Shown here: piece after piece, positions 26,383 to 34,724 of the stretch
Layout of the letters: each line of letters begins with the position of its first letter
Position numbering within the stretch: position 1 is the stretch's first letter
Origin: Chloroflexota bacterium
GTDB lineage: Bacteria > Chloroflexota > Dehalococcoidia > Tepidiformales > Tepidiformaceae
Assembly (NCBI GenBank): GCA_026710655.1
Contig: JAPOQN010000005.1
Location: forward strand, 124,001-188,000
DNA: 64,000 nucleotides
Reading direction: 5' to 3'
Notes under the pieces: generated by a model
Databases searched by the model: none
Told to the model about the DNA's origin: nothing
Seen by the model: only the letters and a program-made list of their open reading frames with translations
Position numbers and translations under genes: made by a program

Positions 26383-27578
26383 GGTCGCAGAGCCCTTACG
26401 TCCCCAAGGAAGCTCTCCAACGTCCGGAGGTAAGGCTGTATGTCAGTGCGGTAGCCGCTCTGCAGTCGTTCCGGAATTACCAACTCGATTCCTGCTTCCT
26501 GGATCGCCTTGAACTGGTTCGGCGAGACCGCACCCTGGAGTGTCAGCAGGTGCTTAGTGTCGATACGAACGGCCTCTTCCAACACCTGTCGCCACCGCTC
26601 TCGCATCGTTGACTTGACGGCCAGCATGCGCAGCCGATCACTCGGGAATGCCATGTCGTGGTACGCCGACTCGCTCGGAAACACGAAGTCCGGGCGGCGG
26701 TTCGAGTCCACTACCGGCTGGAAGGAGAAGTCGACCCCCTCAACAAGGTTCTCCTCTTCGAAGATCGCTTTGACCTGGAGTTCCAGAGAGCGCCCGCCTC
26801 GCGAGCGTCGCCTCTGGCTTATGGGCTGTGCGACCTCAAGAAATTCGTCGACACTCCCAAACCCCTCGCGAATACGAGGCATCTCCACCACATGCTCAAG
26901 GCTCTTGTATATCTCAAACTCACACTCGCGCCGGACTACCAGACGGTGATCCACGTCAGCCGATGCCTCGGGCCGAAGCTGGATAGCCTTGTCGACCAGC
27001 TCCCCGCCAGTTGGATAGGCCTCAATCCATGACAACGGCAACTCGTCCTCATCAAGCCAGCACTTTGGTCTCTGCTGCAGGGAGCTAAAGAGATCGGGAT
27101 AGACCCGCGTCTGACCTGATTCCACAGGGCCGACGCGCTCTTCAATCACGTCCTCTTCAACTGCATCCCTGGCAATCCAGACGTGGCATCGGAAGGGCTG
27201 CACATCCGTTTCTCTCCAGAATGCAAAGACTGTCAGCGCAGCCGTGCTGTCGGGATCTAGCAGCGCTGAATCGGCTCCCCCGTGCCCGGTGATCCTTGTT
27301 TCGTTGCGTGATTTGTTGTTGTACCAAATGGCCGTGACGCGCTGGGTGTCGTGGTGGCTGTCTACAGCCATCTCAAAGGTCTCACGTGGGTTTGTCTCGC
27401 TCCCTCGCTCCAGCGAGGGAAGCACATTGAAGAGAATGTGTTTCGGGATGTAGGGGCCGGCTTGGTGGGTACCGTTCGCAAGAGTGTCGTTCCCAGAGAG
27501 CCGCTTGATGTACCACAGGACCTCTCGAGGCCTGTCCTGCTCGTCAAGCCACTCCTGCAACTCCCACAACGGCATCAC
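26379..27578 (-). CDS. ecoRIIR: EcoRII-type type IIE restriction endonuclease
   Basis: DNA endonuclease expected to need two CCWGG sites, 399 aa, the length of EcoRII. The N-terminal effector domain begins YIKRLSGNDT and continues NGTHQAGPYIP. The catalytic half has GFGSVDEFLEVAQPISQRRRSR, then RRPDFVFPSESAYHD and MLAVKSTMRERWRQ, which follow EcoRII closely from memory; Asp297 and Lys322 are the likely PD...K residues. The start is GTG 27578 (or ATG 27575), overlapping the vsr stop by 4 bases. Specificity is inferred from this likeness and the adjacent Dcm and Vsr. Base composition is lower in G+C than the flanks, suggesting transfer. Confidence 0.88.
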   Translation of the reverse strand: MMPLWELQEWLDEQDRPREVLWYIKRLSGNDTLANGTHQAGPYIPKHILFNVLPSLERGSETNPRETFEMAVDSHHDTQRVTAIWYNNKSRNETRITGHGGADSALLDPDSTAALTVFAFWRETDVQPFRCHVWIARDAVEEDVIEERVGPVESGQTRVYPDLFSSLQQRPKCWLDEDELPLSWIEAYPTGGELVDKAIQLRPEASADVDHRLVVRRECEFEIYKSLEHVVEMPRIREGFGSVDEFLEVAQPISQRRRSRGGRSLELQVKAIFEEENLVEGVDFSFQPVVDSNRRPDFVFPSESAYHDMAFPSDRLRMLAVKSTMRERWRQVLEEAVRIDTKHLLTLQGAVSPNQFKAIQEAGIELVIPERLQSGYRTDIQPYLRTLESFLGDVRALRP

Positions 27579-28030
27579 CTACCCCCCGTCTCAGCATCAA
27601 GTTCATCCCCGTCAAGCCAACCGGCCACCCAGCCCAGCAACTCATCCGGGTCGCGGCGCTGCCGGCCCTTGAGAGAACACTCCCACACGCGCAGTTGTCG
27701 CCAGCCCATCTCCGCGAGCTGTGTCCGCACCTCAGCATCTCGGGCTCGGTTCCCCTCGATCTTTGCCCGCCACCACTCGGCTCTCGTCGAGGGCCACTTG
27801 AAGAGGGGGCAGTCGTGGCCGTGCCAGAAGCAGCCATGAACGAAAATCGCGGCCTTGCGGGAGGGGAAAACAAGGTCCGGCTTCCCAGGCAGTGCGCGTG
27901 CGTGCAGCCGGTACCGGTAGCCCCGGGCATGGAGGCCCCTCCTGATGACCATCTCGGGCTTAGTGTCTCGACCGCGAATCCCGGACATCATCCGGCTACG
28001 GGTAGGGGCATCTACGACATCAGGCGCCAC
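27575..28030 (-). CDS. vsr: Very short patch repair endonuclease Vsr
   Basis: Nicks DNA 5' of T:G mismatches produced when 5-methylcytosine in Dcm sites deaminates, starting very short patch repair. The protein is 151 aa, near the usual length. Motifs are RSRMMSGIRGRDTKPEM at the N-terminus, LPGKPDLVFP with the metal-binding Asp, and FVHGCFWHGHDC with the zinc-binding residues. The GTG start is 6 bp after the dcm stop, and the end overlaps the EcoRII-type gene, so all three genes form one operon. Confidence 0.93.
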   Translation of the reverse strand: MAPDVVDAPTRSRMMSGIRGRDTKPEMVIRRGLHARGYRYRLHARALPGKPDLVFPSRKAAIFVHGCFWHGHDCPLFKWPSTRAEWWRAKIEGNRARDAEVRTQLAEMGWRQLRVWECSLKGRQRRDPDELLGWVAGWLDGDELDAETGGR

Positions 28031-28036
28031 GGCGGC

Positions 28037-29086
28037 TCACCCCACGAGGACGGGTGCTGGAACAAGATATGGAGCCATATGACGGGCTACGGCCTCAGCA
28101 ACCGGGACCACTACAGCGTTTCCAAACTGACGGTAAGCCTGTGTATCTGAAACAGGAATCTTGAACTGCGCCTCGCCGGGTTTATCGAACCCCATCAGTC
28201 GAGAGCACTCACGAGGGGTCAGCCGCCGGGGGTTCTTGGTGCTTTGGCTAACCAGTATCTCCGAGCCGTCCTTGTAGTAGCGTGCAGAGAGGGTCCGCGC
28301 CACATCGTCAGGGCCGACCAGACCGTAGCCAAAGCCATTGCCCCGCGCCCGGTGCTTTTCGGCATAGTCCTGAAGGTAGTACCAGAGGTGCGTTGAAAGG
28401 GTGTAGTTCCCGGAGACCCGCCCCTCCGAGTCTGTGTAATGACCGTCCTTGGCCTCTGCGCCATCCTCGGGATGCAAGATTGTGTTCAGTTTCGGGCCGT
28501 GCCGTGGATCCGGAATTTGCAGGTCGTCGAGCGCGAAGTCTGTCTCGTCCCGGAAGCCAACCATGAAAATGCGCTCACGGTGTTGGGGAACAAAGCCCTT
28601 CGCGTCGATCACCCGCCAGGAGAGCTTGTAGCCCAAGTCCTCCTGCAGCGTGCCCTTGATGACTTCGAAGGTCCGCCCCCGGTCGTGGTTTACCAGGTTC
28701 TTCACGTTCTCCAACAGGAATACGCGTGGGCGGTGGTGCGCGATGATTCGAGCCGTGTCGAAGAAGAGCGTGCCCTGAGACTCGCAGCGAAATCCGTGAG
28801 GCTGACCGATGGCGTTCTTCTTGCTCACACCCGCGATGGAAAAAGGCTGACAGGGAAACCCGGCGAGCAACAGGTCATGCTGGGGGATGTCAGCTGGGTC
28901 AACATCCTTGATGTCCCAAGCGATGGGGTGGCCAACGCCATCATCATAATTCGCGGCGTAAGTCTTCCGAGCCCATTTGTCGATTTCGCAGGTGAAGACG
29001 CATTCACCGCCCAAGGCATCGAATCCGCGCCTGAGGCCTCCGATTCCGGCAAAGAGATCGATGAACCGGAAGGCCGTGTCACTCAC
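28037..29086 (-). CDS. dcm: Dcm-type DNA (cytosine-5) methyltransferase
   Basis: Methylates cytosine C5, by likeness the inner C of CCWGG; 349 aa. Motif I is [15 protein letters not shown], motif [10 protein letters not shown] has the catalytic Cys79, and motif VI is LLENVKNL. The target region and [35 protein letters not shown] and [10 protein letters not shown] match E. coli Dcm/M.EcoRII closely. It protects the host from the EcoRII-type enzyme. The GTG start is chosen because the conserved region begins at once. An inverted repeat lies just upstream. Confidence 0.93.
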   Translation of the reverse strand: MSDTAFRFIDLFAGIGGLRRGFDALGGECVFTCEIDKWARKTYAANYDDGVGHPIAWDIKDVDPADIPQHDLLLAGFPCQPFSIAGVSKKNAIGQPHGFRCESQGTLFFDTARIIAHHRPRVFLLENVKNLVNHDRGRTFEVIKGTLQEDLGYKLSWRVIDAKGFVPQHRERIFMVGFRDETDFALDDLQIPDPRHGPKLNTILHPEDGAEAKDGHYTDSEGRVSGNYTLSTHLWYYLQDYAEKHRARGNGFGYGLVGPDDVARTLSARYYKDGSEILVSQSTKNPRRLTPRECSRLMGFDKPGEAQFKIPVSDTQAYRQFGNAVVVPVAEAVARHMAPYLVPAPVLVG

Positions 29087-29098
29087 CCGTGCACACCT

Positions 29099-29126
29099 GC
29101 AGGCTTGTTATGTCGTTCGTGCCTGC
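29099..29126. promoter_or_regulatory. Inverted repeat upstream of dcm, possible operator
   Basis: GCAGGC (29099-29104) and GCCTGC (29121-29126) are inverted copies 16 bases apart, starting 13 bp upstream of the dcm GTG. A CATAAT hexamer read toward dcm lies just beyond. M.EcoRII is known to repress its own promoter, so an autoregulatory site is plausible but unproven. Confidence 0.35.
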
Positions 29127-29163
29127 AAACATTATGGCACAGATGTTCGTACGAGAGAACCCC

Positions 29164-30396
29164 TCACGCCCGCTCAGGCATGCGGTAGTTGGGGGGTGGG
29201 TCGTGGCCGACCCAGGTCTTGCCGATGTTCTCGTAGTGGCGGTACGAGATGAGGGCGTGGGTGGCAGCCTGGTGGGCGTCGCGGAGCTTGCGCTCGAGGG
29301 GGCTGTCCATGCGGCTGCCGGTGGTGCCGGCGGTGTTGTTGAGCACCCCGACCATCTGGCGGGTGGACTGGGCGGCGTGGGCGCAGGCGAGGAGGGCGAG
29401 GCGGGCGTGCTCCCAGTCGGGGGTGAGGCGTCCGCCCCCTGAGGGGAGGGGGCCAAGGTGGGCCTCGAGGGCGTCCTGCGTCTCCATAACGAAGGTGCGG
29501 GCGGCCTGCAGGGTCGCCTCGGCTTCGCCGACGCGGTACTGGGCCTGGGGCTGGTCCTTGAGCATGGAGCCGGAGCCCCAGGGGGTCTTGACGTTCGCAA
29601 GCTCAACGAAGGAGTCGATGGCGCCGCGGCCCACGCCGAGGGCGACGGCGGCCTTGTTGTAGACGGCGTGGGTGGGGTTGCGGTAGGTGGGGGTCTCCCA
29701 GATCTCGCTGGAGGCGAGGGCGACCTCGGGGAGGGTGTGCTCGGGGGGAACGTAGCAGTCGGTCATGCGTACGTCGTGGCTGCCGGAGCCGCGCATGCCG
29801 GCCGTGTCCCAGGTGTCGACGACCTCGAATTCGCCGCGGGGGACCATGAAGGAGTTCACGGGGGTCTCGCCGGTGTCCTCGTCCTTCATCTGCGAAGCCA
29901 TGACGAAGTTCCAGGTGGCGTTGTGGCTGCCACTGGCGAAGGAGCCCTGGTAGTTGAGGCGCCAGCCGTCGCCGTCGCGGCGGGCCTTGCGGCCGGGGTT
30001 GGGACCGTTGGGGGGTCCGAGGCCGGAGCAGACGAGCACGTACCAGTCGTCGCACATCTCGTGGGCGAAGGCGGGCTCCATGCGGCGGATGACGAGGGCG
30101 TTGATCTCGGAGTTGATGTGGACGCACCAGCCGACGGAGCCGTCGATGGCGGAGGCGGCCTCGACGTTCTCGATCTGCGCGCGGGCGGTGACGTTTTCGC
30201 CGCCGAGCTCAAGGGGGAGGACGAAACGGTAGAGGCCCTGGTCGGCCATCTCCTTGGAGGCCCACTCGGGGAGGTGGCGCAGCTCCTGCGCCTCGTCGCC
30301 GGCCTGCAGGAGCATCTCCTTCATGCCGGCGATGCGTTCGAGCATGGGCGTCTGCTTGATGGCGTTCTGCCGCTCGATGATCTCGGGACGGACCAT
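29164..30396 (-). CDS. Acyl-CoA dehydrogenase-fold flavin monooxygenase (paralogue 1)
   Basis: Flavoprotein of the acyl-CoA dehydrogenase superfamily, of the group D (HsaA/HpaB-like) hydroxylase kind, 410 aa. It shows AASAIDGSVGWCVHINSEI, GSFASGSHNATWNFV, GMRGSGSHDVRMTD and, near the end, SPLERKLRDAHQA. The catalytic Glu of true dehydrogenases is not evident, which supports a hydroxylase acting with a flavin reductase, but no reductase gene is adjacent. It is a paralogue of the next gene and of the one at 39110. Confidence 0.82.
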   Translation of the reverse strand: MVRPEIIERQNAIKQTPMLERIAGMKEMLLQAGDEAQELRHLPEWASKEMADQGLYRFVLPLELGGENVTARAQIENVEAASAIDGSVGWCVHINSEINALVIRRMEPAFAHEMCDDWYVLVCSGLGPPNGPNPGRKARRDGDGWRLNYQGSFASGSHNATWNFVMASQMKDEDTGETPVNSFMVPRGEFEVVDTWDTAGMRGSGSHDVRMTDCYVPPEHTLPEVALASSEIWETPTYRNPTHAVYNKAAVALGVGRGAIDSFVELANVKTPWGSGSMLKDQPQAQYRVGEAEATLQAARTFVMETQDALEAHLGPLPSGGGRLTPDWEHARLALLACAHAAQSTRQMVGVLNNTAGTTGSRMDSPLERKLRDAHQAATHALISYRHYENIGKTWVGHDPPPNYRMPERA

Positions 30397-30408
30397 GTCA
30401 ATGCCTCC

Positions 30409-31632
30409 TTACGCGCGGGTGGGGGTGGCGTACTGGGGCGGGGGATCCTCGCCGAGGAAGGAACGTCCCATGTTGCCGTAGTGCCGCCAGCTGACGCCGC
30501 CGTGGGCTGCCGCCTGGTGCGCGTCGCGGAGCTTGCGCTCGAGGGGGTGGCTCATGCGGCTGGCGGTGGTGCCGGCGGTGTTGTGGATGACATCGACGAC
30601 GTGGCGGCAGGCCTGGGCGGCGTGGGTGGAGGCGAGCAGGCCGCGGCGGGCGAGGGGCCAGTCGGGGTGCTCCTTGCCGCCGTCCAGGGGGCCAAGGTCG
30701 GCCTCGATATCTTCCTGCGTTTCCATGAGGAAGGCGCGGGCGGCGGCCCAGGTCGCCTCCATCTCGCCGAGGCGAACGGGGGCTTCGGGGAGATCCTTGA
30801 GGAGCGAGCCGGCGCCCCACGGGGTCTTCGTGACGGCGAGGGTGGTGAACTCGTCGAGGGCGCCGCGGGCGATGCCGAGGGCGACGGCGCCCTTGTTGTA
30901 GGGCACCTGGTTGGGGTTGCGGTAGGTGGGGTTCTCCCAGGTCTGAGAGGGCGCGAGGGCGGCCTGCGGGAGGCAATGCTCGGGGGGCACGTAGCCGACG
31001 ATGCGCACATCGTGGCTGCCGGAGCCGCGCAGTCCGGCCATGTCCCAGGTGTCGACGATCTCGAACTCGCCCTTCGGGACCATGAAGGCGGCATCGACGT
31101 TCTCGCCGGTCGTTGGGTCCTTGGTCTCTCCCGTCAGGATGAGGTTCCAGGTGGCGCTGTGGCAGCCGCTGGCGAACGCTCCCTGGTAGGTGACGCGCCA
31201 GCCGTCGCCCTCACGCTGGGCCTCGCGGCCGGGGAAGGGGCCATTAGGGCTTCCGAGCCCGGAACAGACGAGGTACTCCCAGTCGTCGCAGATCTCGTGG
31301 GCGAACTCCTTCGACATCTGGCGGAGGACAAGGGCGTTGATCTCCGAGTTGATCTGGACGCACCAGCCGACGGAGCCGTCGATGGCGGAGGCGGCTTCGA
31401 TGACCTCGATCTGCTCGCGGGCGAGCAGATCCTCGCCGCCTAGCTCGGCGGGGACGACCATGCGGTAGATGCCGGCATCGACCATCTCCTTGACTGCCCA
31501 GGCGGGCATGTGGCGCAGCTCCTGGGCTTCGTCGCCGGCCTGCACGAGCGCTTCGCGCATATTGGCGAGGCGGTCGAGGATTGGCGTGTCGTGAAGCGCT
31601 TCCTGTTTCGCGATGATCTCTGGTCGGACCAT
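30409..31632 (-). CDS. Acyl-CoA dehydrogenase-fold flavin monooxygenase (paralogue 2)
   Basis: 407 aa, clearly homologous along its length to the gene 12 bp downstream. It shares the opening MVRPEII, EAASAIDGSVGWCVQINSEI, GAFASGCHSATWNLI, GLRGSGSHDVRIV and HPLERKLRDAHQAAAHG. The ATG at 31632 is preferred over the longer frame because all three paralogues begin MVR(P/Q)EII. The head-to-tail arrangement suggests tandem duplication. It is probably a flavin-dependent hydroxylase; the substrate is unknown. Confidence 0.82.
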   Translation of the reverse strand: MVRPEIIAKQEALHDTPILDRLANMREALVQAGDEAQELRHMPAWAVKEMVDAGIYRMVVPAELGGEDLLAREQIEVIEAASAIDGSVGWCVQINSEINALVLRQMSKEFAHEICDDWEYLVCSGLGSPNGPFPGREAQREGDGWRVTYQGAFASGCHSATWNLILTGETKDPTTGENVDAAFMVPKGEFEIVDTWDMAGLRGSGSHDVRIVGYVPPEHCLPQAALAPSQTWENPTYRNPNQVPYNKGAVALGIARGALDEFTTLAVTKTPWGAGSLLKDLPEAPVRLGEMEATWAAARAFLMETQEDIEADLGPLDGGKEHPDWPLARRGLLASTHAAQACRHVVDVIHNTAGTTASRMSHPLERKLRDAHQAAAHGGVSWRHYGNMGRSFLGEDPPPQYATPTRA

Positions 31633-31710
31633 GGTGGCCTCCGCGGAATGGGAGTGGTGGCGGGATGATACCGGCTCGGGGCGGCGGAAGGCGCGGCGGC
31701 GCAAGTGTGC

Positions 31711-31716
31711 GACACT
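31711..31716 (+). promoter_or_regulatory. -10-like GACACT, leaderless start of SnoaL-like gene
   Basis: GACACT sits 7 bases before the ATG at 31724 and there is no Shine-Dalgarno sequence. This is a weaker hexamer than the others in the series. Confidence 0.3.
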
Positions 31717-31723
31717 GCGGTCG

Positions 31724-32146
31724 ATGTCGGGGCTCTCCGCGCGCGAAATCGTGGCCAGCTACGTCGAGCGGGTGTGGAACCTGGGCGACAGCTCGGCTGT
31801 CGTCGAGTACTGCGCCGACCCGTACGTGCGGCACGACGCCGGGCGGTCACGGTCGATGAGTCACGCCGAGCAGCTCCACCGCGTCACGAGCGAACGGAAG
31901 CTGGGGACGGCGGTGGACGGGCGCAGCCTGCAATTCGAGACGCTGCTGCTGGCAGGCGACGGTCAGGACGTGACCTGGGTCTGGAACATGACCGGCCCGA
32001 CGGGCACGGAGCTGGCGGACTCGGGGGTGACGGCGGAAGTGGTGGGGGATGAGCTGCGCATCTGCGGCATCGAGGTGTTCCGGGTGGTGGAGGGGCGCAT
32101 CACCGAGGTGTGGAATAGCCCGCCTATGGCCGGGCACTGGGGCTAG
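31724..32146 (+). CDS. SnoaL-like (NTF2 fold) protein
   Basis: Small cone-fold protein of the SnoaL/ester-cyclase group, 140 aa. It shows the opening helix VASYVERVWNLGDSSAVVEYCADPYVRHD and the closing strand IEVFRVVEGRITEVWNSPPM, both typical. Members are isomerases, cyclases, dehydratases or simply ligand binders. It is divergent from the monooxygenase pair, which may point to shared substrates. The ATG at 31724 is chosen over the longer frame because the fold begins there. Confidence 0.72.
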   Translation: MSGLSAREIVASYVERVWNLGDSSAVVEYCADPYVRHDAGRSRSMSHAEQLHRVTSERKLGTAVDGRSLQFETLLLAGDGQDVTWVWNMTGPTGTELADSGVTAEVVGDELRICGIEVFRVVEGRITEVWNSPPMAGHWG

Positions 32147-32189
32147 CCCGAATGTAGCGGTCGAGGTTGGCGGGCGGCGGCGGTGCGGT

Positions 32190-32195
32190 GAGAAT
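32190..32195 (+). promoter_or_regulatory. GAGAAT element before MMPL gene 1
   Basis: GAGAAT is followed by 8 bases and the ATG at 32204. The same hexamer, spacing and flanks recur before the second MMPL gene, so the element has been kept after duplication. Confidence 0.4.
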
Positions 32196-32203
32196 GGCGC
32201 GCC

Positions 32204-34666
32204 ATGGGCAGAGTGCTCGATGGACTGAGCTGGCTCGTCACGGTGCGGCCGGTCGTGACGCTGGTCGTGGTCGCGGCCATCACAATGGCACTGGGGGCGG
32301 GCATCCCGCAGCGGGCGCCGCAGGCCGACAACGAGATCTTCCTCTCCGACGACAGCGACGTGGCGGTGGCGCTCTCGAAGATCGAGACGCTGTTCGGGGA
32401 ATCGGCGGAGACCTCGTCGGTGACGCTGCTCTTCCGGGGGGAGCCGCTCACGCCGGAGGGGTTGGCGCAGATCGACCGCGTGATCGAGCGGGCTACGTCG
32501 GATGCGCGGGTGGCGGACGTATTGGCGGCGGGAGACGCGGTTGCCTCGCCTACGGAGCCGCTGGCGGCGGTGCTGGGGGTGGAGGGCTTCGCCGACACCA
32601 CGCAAGCGGAACTCGAAGAGGCGCTGGACCGCATCGCGCAGGAGGGAGGGCTGGCGGGGCAGCGAGCGGCACTCGACGCGCTGACGGGCACGGACGCGGA
32701 CGGGACATCCGTCGCGATCGCGACCATCCGGCTGCGCGACCCCGGGGACATGGAAACGCTGGTCGCGGCGGAACTCGCCATCCACGAGATCACGGAGGAG
32801 GTGGAGGGGCCGCTGGCGGGGCGCAGCGTCTCGGAGGCGACGATCGACGAGGAGAGCGACGCGGCCACGGGCTCGACGATGCTGCGACTGATGGGGGTCG
32901 CGCTGCTGGTAATCGCTGCGCTGACCTTCCTGTTCCTGCGCTCGCCCTCGGATGTGCTGCTTACGCTCGCGGGGTTGCTGGTGACGGTCGTGTGGATCAC
33001 CGGGGCGCAGGGGTGGCTGGGGCCGAACGCGCTGGGGTGGATCGGACCGCCGAATATCCTGACGACGATGGTCCCGATCATGCTGATCGGCCTGGCGGTG
33101 GACTACGCGATCCAGACAGTGGCGCTCTACCGCGAGCAGCGGAACGCGGGGGAGGCGGTGGCGCGGGCGGTGCGGCGGGGGCTGCGCACGGCCACGATTC
33201 CGCTGGCCCTGGCGGCGGGGACAACCGTGGCGAGCTTCCTGACGAACCTGGCTTCGCCGATCCCGGCTAACGGCGACTTCGGCATCACGGCGGGGCTGGG
33301 CGTAGCGCTCGGGCTGATCGTGATGCTGACGCTCGTCCCGGCGGGGCGGGCGCTGATCGACCGGCGGCGGGAGGCACGAGGCACGTTGCCGGCGGCCCGA
33401 CCGGTCTCGAACGCGCTGCCGGGCGTGGGCGGGGCGGTGGAGGCGCTGGGGAGGGAGCTGGCGCGGAGGCCGGCGCCCTACCTCGGATTGGTGGCAGTGG
33501 TGACGGTCCTGCTGGGCCTCGCGGCCACGCGCATCGACTCGACCTTCGACACGCGGGACTTCCTGCCATCGGGCGGAGACGCGATGACTGACCTGGAGAC
33601 GCTGGACGCCGGCTTCGGAGGCTCGGCGGAAGCGGTCAACGTGCTGATCGAGGCAGAGGTGACGCAGGCGCGCACGATCCTGAACCTGCTCGACTTCACG
33701 GACGCGTTCCAGGACGACCTGCGGCGGCCGGTGGGGGTGGAAGGCGACATCGATGTGTCGCTGGGGTTGCTCGTACTCGACTGGATCAGCGACAGCGGGG
33801 CGGAAGGGGACAAGTACGACCCCGAGCTGGCAACGCTCTTCGAGGAGGCATCGGCAGGGGTACGCGTGGACCCGGTGCTGGCGCAGGCGTTCCTCGACCG
33901 GCTGGCGGAGAACGACGCCGAGACGGTTCGGCGGGTGCTGGTGAACAACCCGGATGGGGCGGACTCGCTGCTGATCCAGTTCCGGGCGCTGACCGGGGAC
34001 CAGGAGCGCACCGCGGCCATGCTGGAGGACATCAACGGGCTCTGGTTCGGGGGAGAGGACGAGTTCACGGCCACCTCGGGCGGCATCATCAGCCTCGAGA
34101 TCGTGGAGGTGATCACGGAGGGCCAGACGGAGGCGATCGTGACGACGATCGCGGCGGCGCTCGTCATCCTCACGATCTTCTTCTGGGTCACGCAGGGGCA
34201 GCCGGCGTTGGGGTTCATCGCGGTCGGGCCGATCGTGCTCGTCCTCATCTGGGTGCTGGGCACGATGGCGTTGCTGGGCATCCCCTACAACGTGGTAACG
34301 GCGCTGATCACAGCGCTCTCGATCGGTATCGGGGTGGACTACACGATTCACGTCATCCATCGCTACAAGGAGGAGTTCGCCCAGCTGGGCGACCCGGAGG
34401 CGGCGGCGAGCCGGACGCTCGCGACGACGGGGTCGGCGCTTATCGGGTCCGCGCTGACGACAGCGCTGGGGTTCGGCGTGCTGGTGTTCTCGCCGCTGAC
34501 GCCGTTCCAGCAGTTCGGCGTGGTGACGGCGATCACGATCGCGTACGCGCTGGTGGCGGCGGTGCTGGTGGTGCCGCCGGCGATGATCGTCTGGGGGGCG
34601 TACCAGAACCTGCGGCTGCGCCACGCGGTGGAGCGGGCGCGCACGGAGCTCGGGGAGGAGCCGTAG
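32204..34666 (+). CDS. MMPL/RND family transporter (copy 1)
   Basis: Large proton-driven exporter of the MMPL (HAE3-like) branch of the RND superfamily, 820 aa. It has two similar halves: an N-terminal helix, a large outer loop, then helices with LIGLAVDYAIQTVALYREQ in half one and ALSIGIGVDYTIHVIHRYKEEF in half two. The Asp-Tyr pairs are the family's proton-relay sites. Such proteins move lipids, hopanoids or hydrophobic compounds. A paralogue of similar length follows after 58 bp. No membrane fusion partner is encoded nearby. Confidence 0.87.
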   Translation: MGRVLDGLSWLVTVRPVVTLVVVAAITMALGAGIPQRAPQADNEIFLSDDSDVAVALSKIETLFGESAETSSVTLLFRGEPLTPEGLAQIDRVIERATSDARVADVLAAGDAVASPTEPLAAVLGVEGFADTTQAELEEALDRIAQEGGLAGQRAALDALTGTDADGTSVAIATIRLRDPGDMETLVAAELAIHEITEEVEGPLAGRSVSEATIDEESDAATGSTMLRLMGVALLVIAALTFLFLRSPSDVLLTLAGLLVTVVWITGAQGWLGPNALGWIGPPNILTTMVPIMLIGLAVDYAIQTVALYREQRNAGEAVARAVRRGLRTATIPLALAAGTTVASFLTNLASPIPANGDFGITAGLGVALGLIVMLTLVPAGRALIDRRREARGTLPAARPVSNALPGVGGAVEALGRELARRPAPYLGLVAVVTVLLGLAATRIDSTFDTRDFLPSGGDAMTDLETLDAGFGGSAEAVNVLIEAEVTQARTILNLLDFTDAFQDDLRRPVGVEGDIDVSLGLLVLDWISDSGAEGDKYDPELATLFEEASAGVRVDPVLAQAFLDRLAENDAETVRRVLVNNPDGADSLLIQFRALTGDQERTAAMLEDINGLWFGGEDEFTATSGGIISLEIVEVITEGQTEAIVTTIAAALVILTIFFWVTQGQPALGFIAVGPIVLVLIWVLGTMALLGIPYNVVTALITALSIGIGVDYTIHVIHRYKEEFAQLGDPEAAASRTLATTGSALIGSALTTALGFGVLVFSPLTPFQQFGVVTAITIAYALVAAVLVVPPAMIVWGAYQNLRLRHAVERARTELGEEP

Positions 34667-34710
34667 GTCGGGTTCACCCGGACCGTGTTGCCAGCGGCCA
34701 AGGGTGTCGT

Positions 34711-34716
34711 GAGAAT
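34711..34716 (+). promoter_or_regulatory. GAGAAT element before MMPL gene 2
   Basis: The same GAGAAT hexamer, 8-base spacing and near-identical flank as upstream of MMPL gene 1, ending at the ATG at 34725. No Shine-Dalgarno sequence is visible. Confidence 0.4.
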
Positions 34717-34724
34717 GGCCCGCA

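Noticed and set aside
26400..29100. Phage or integrative element around the restriction genes
   Set aside because: No integrase, transposase, tRNA attachment site or terminal repeats were seen; only base composition and gene content suggest transfer.
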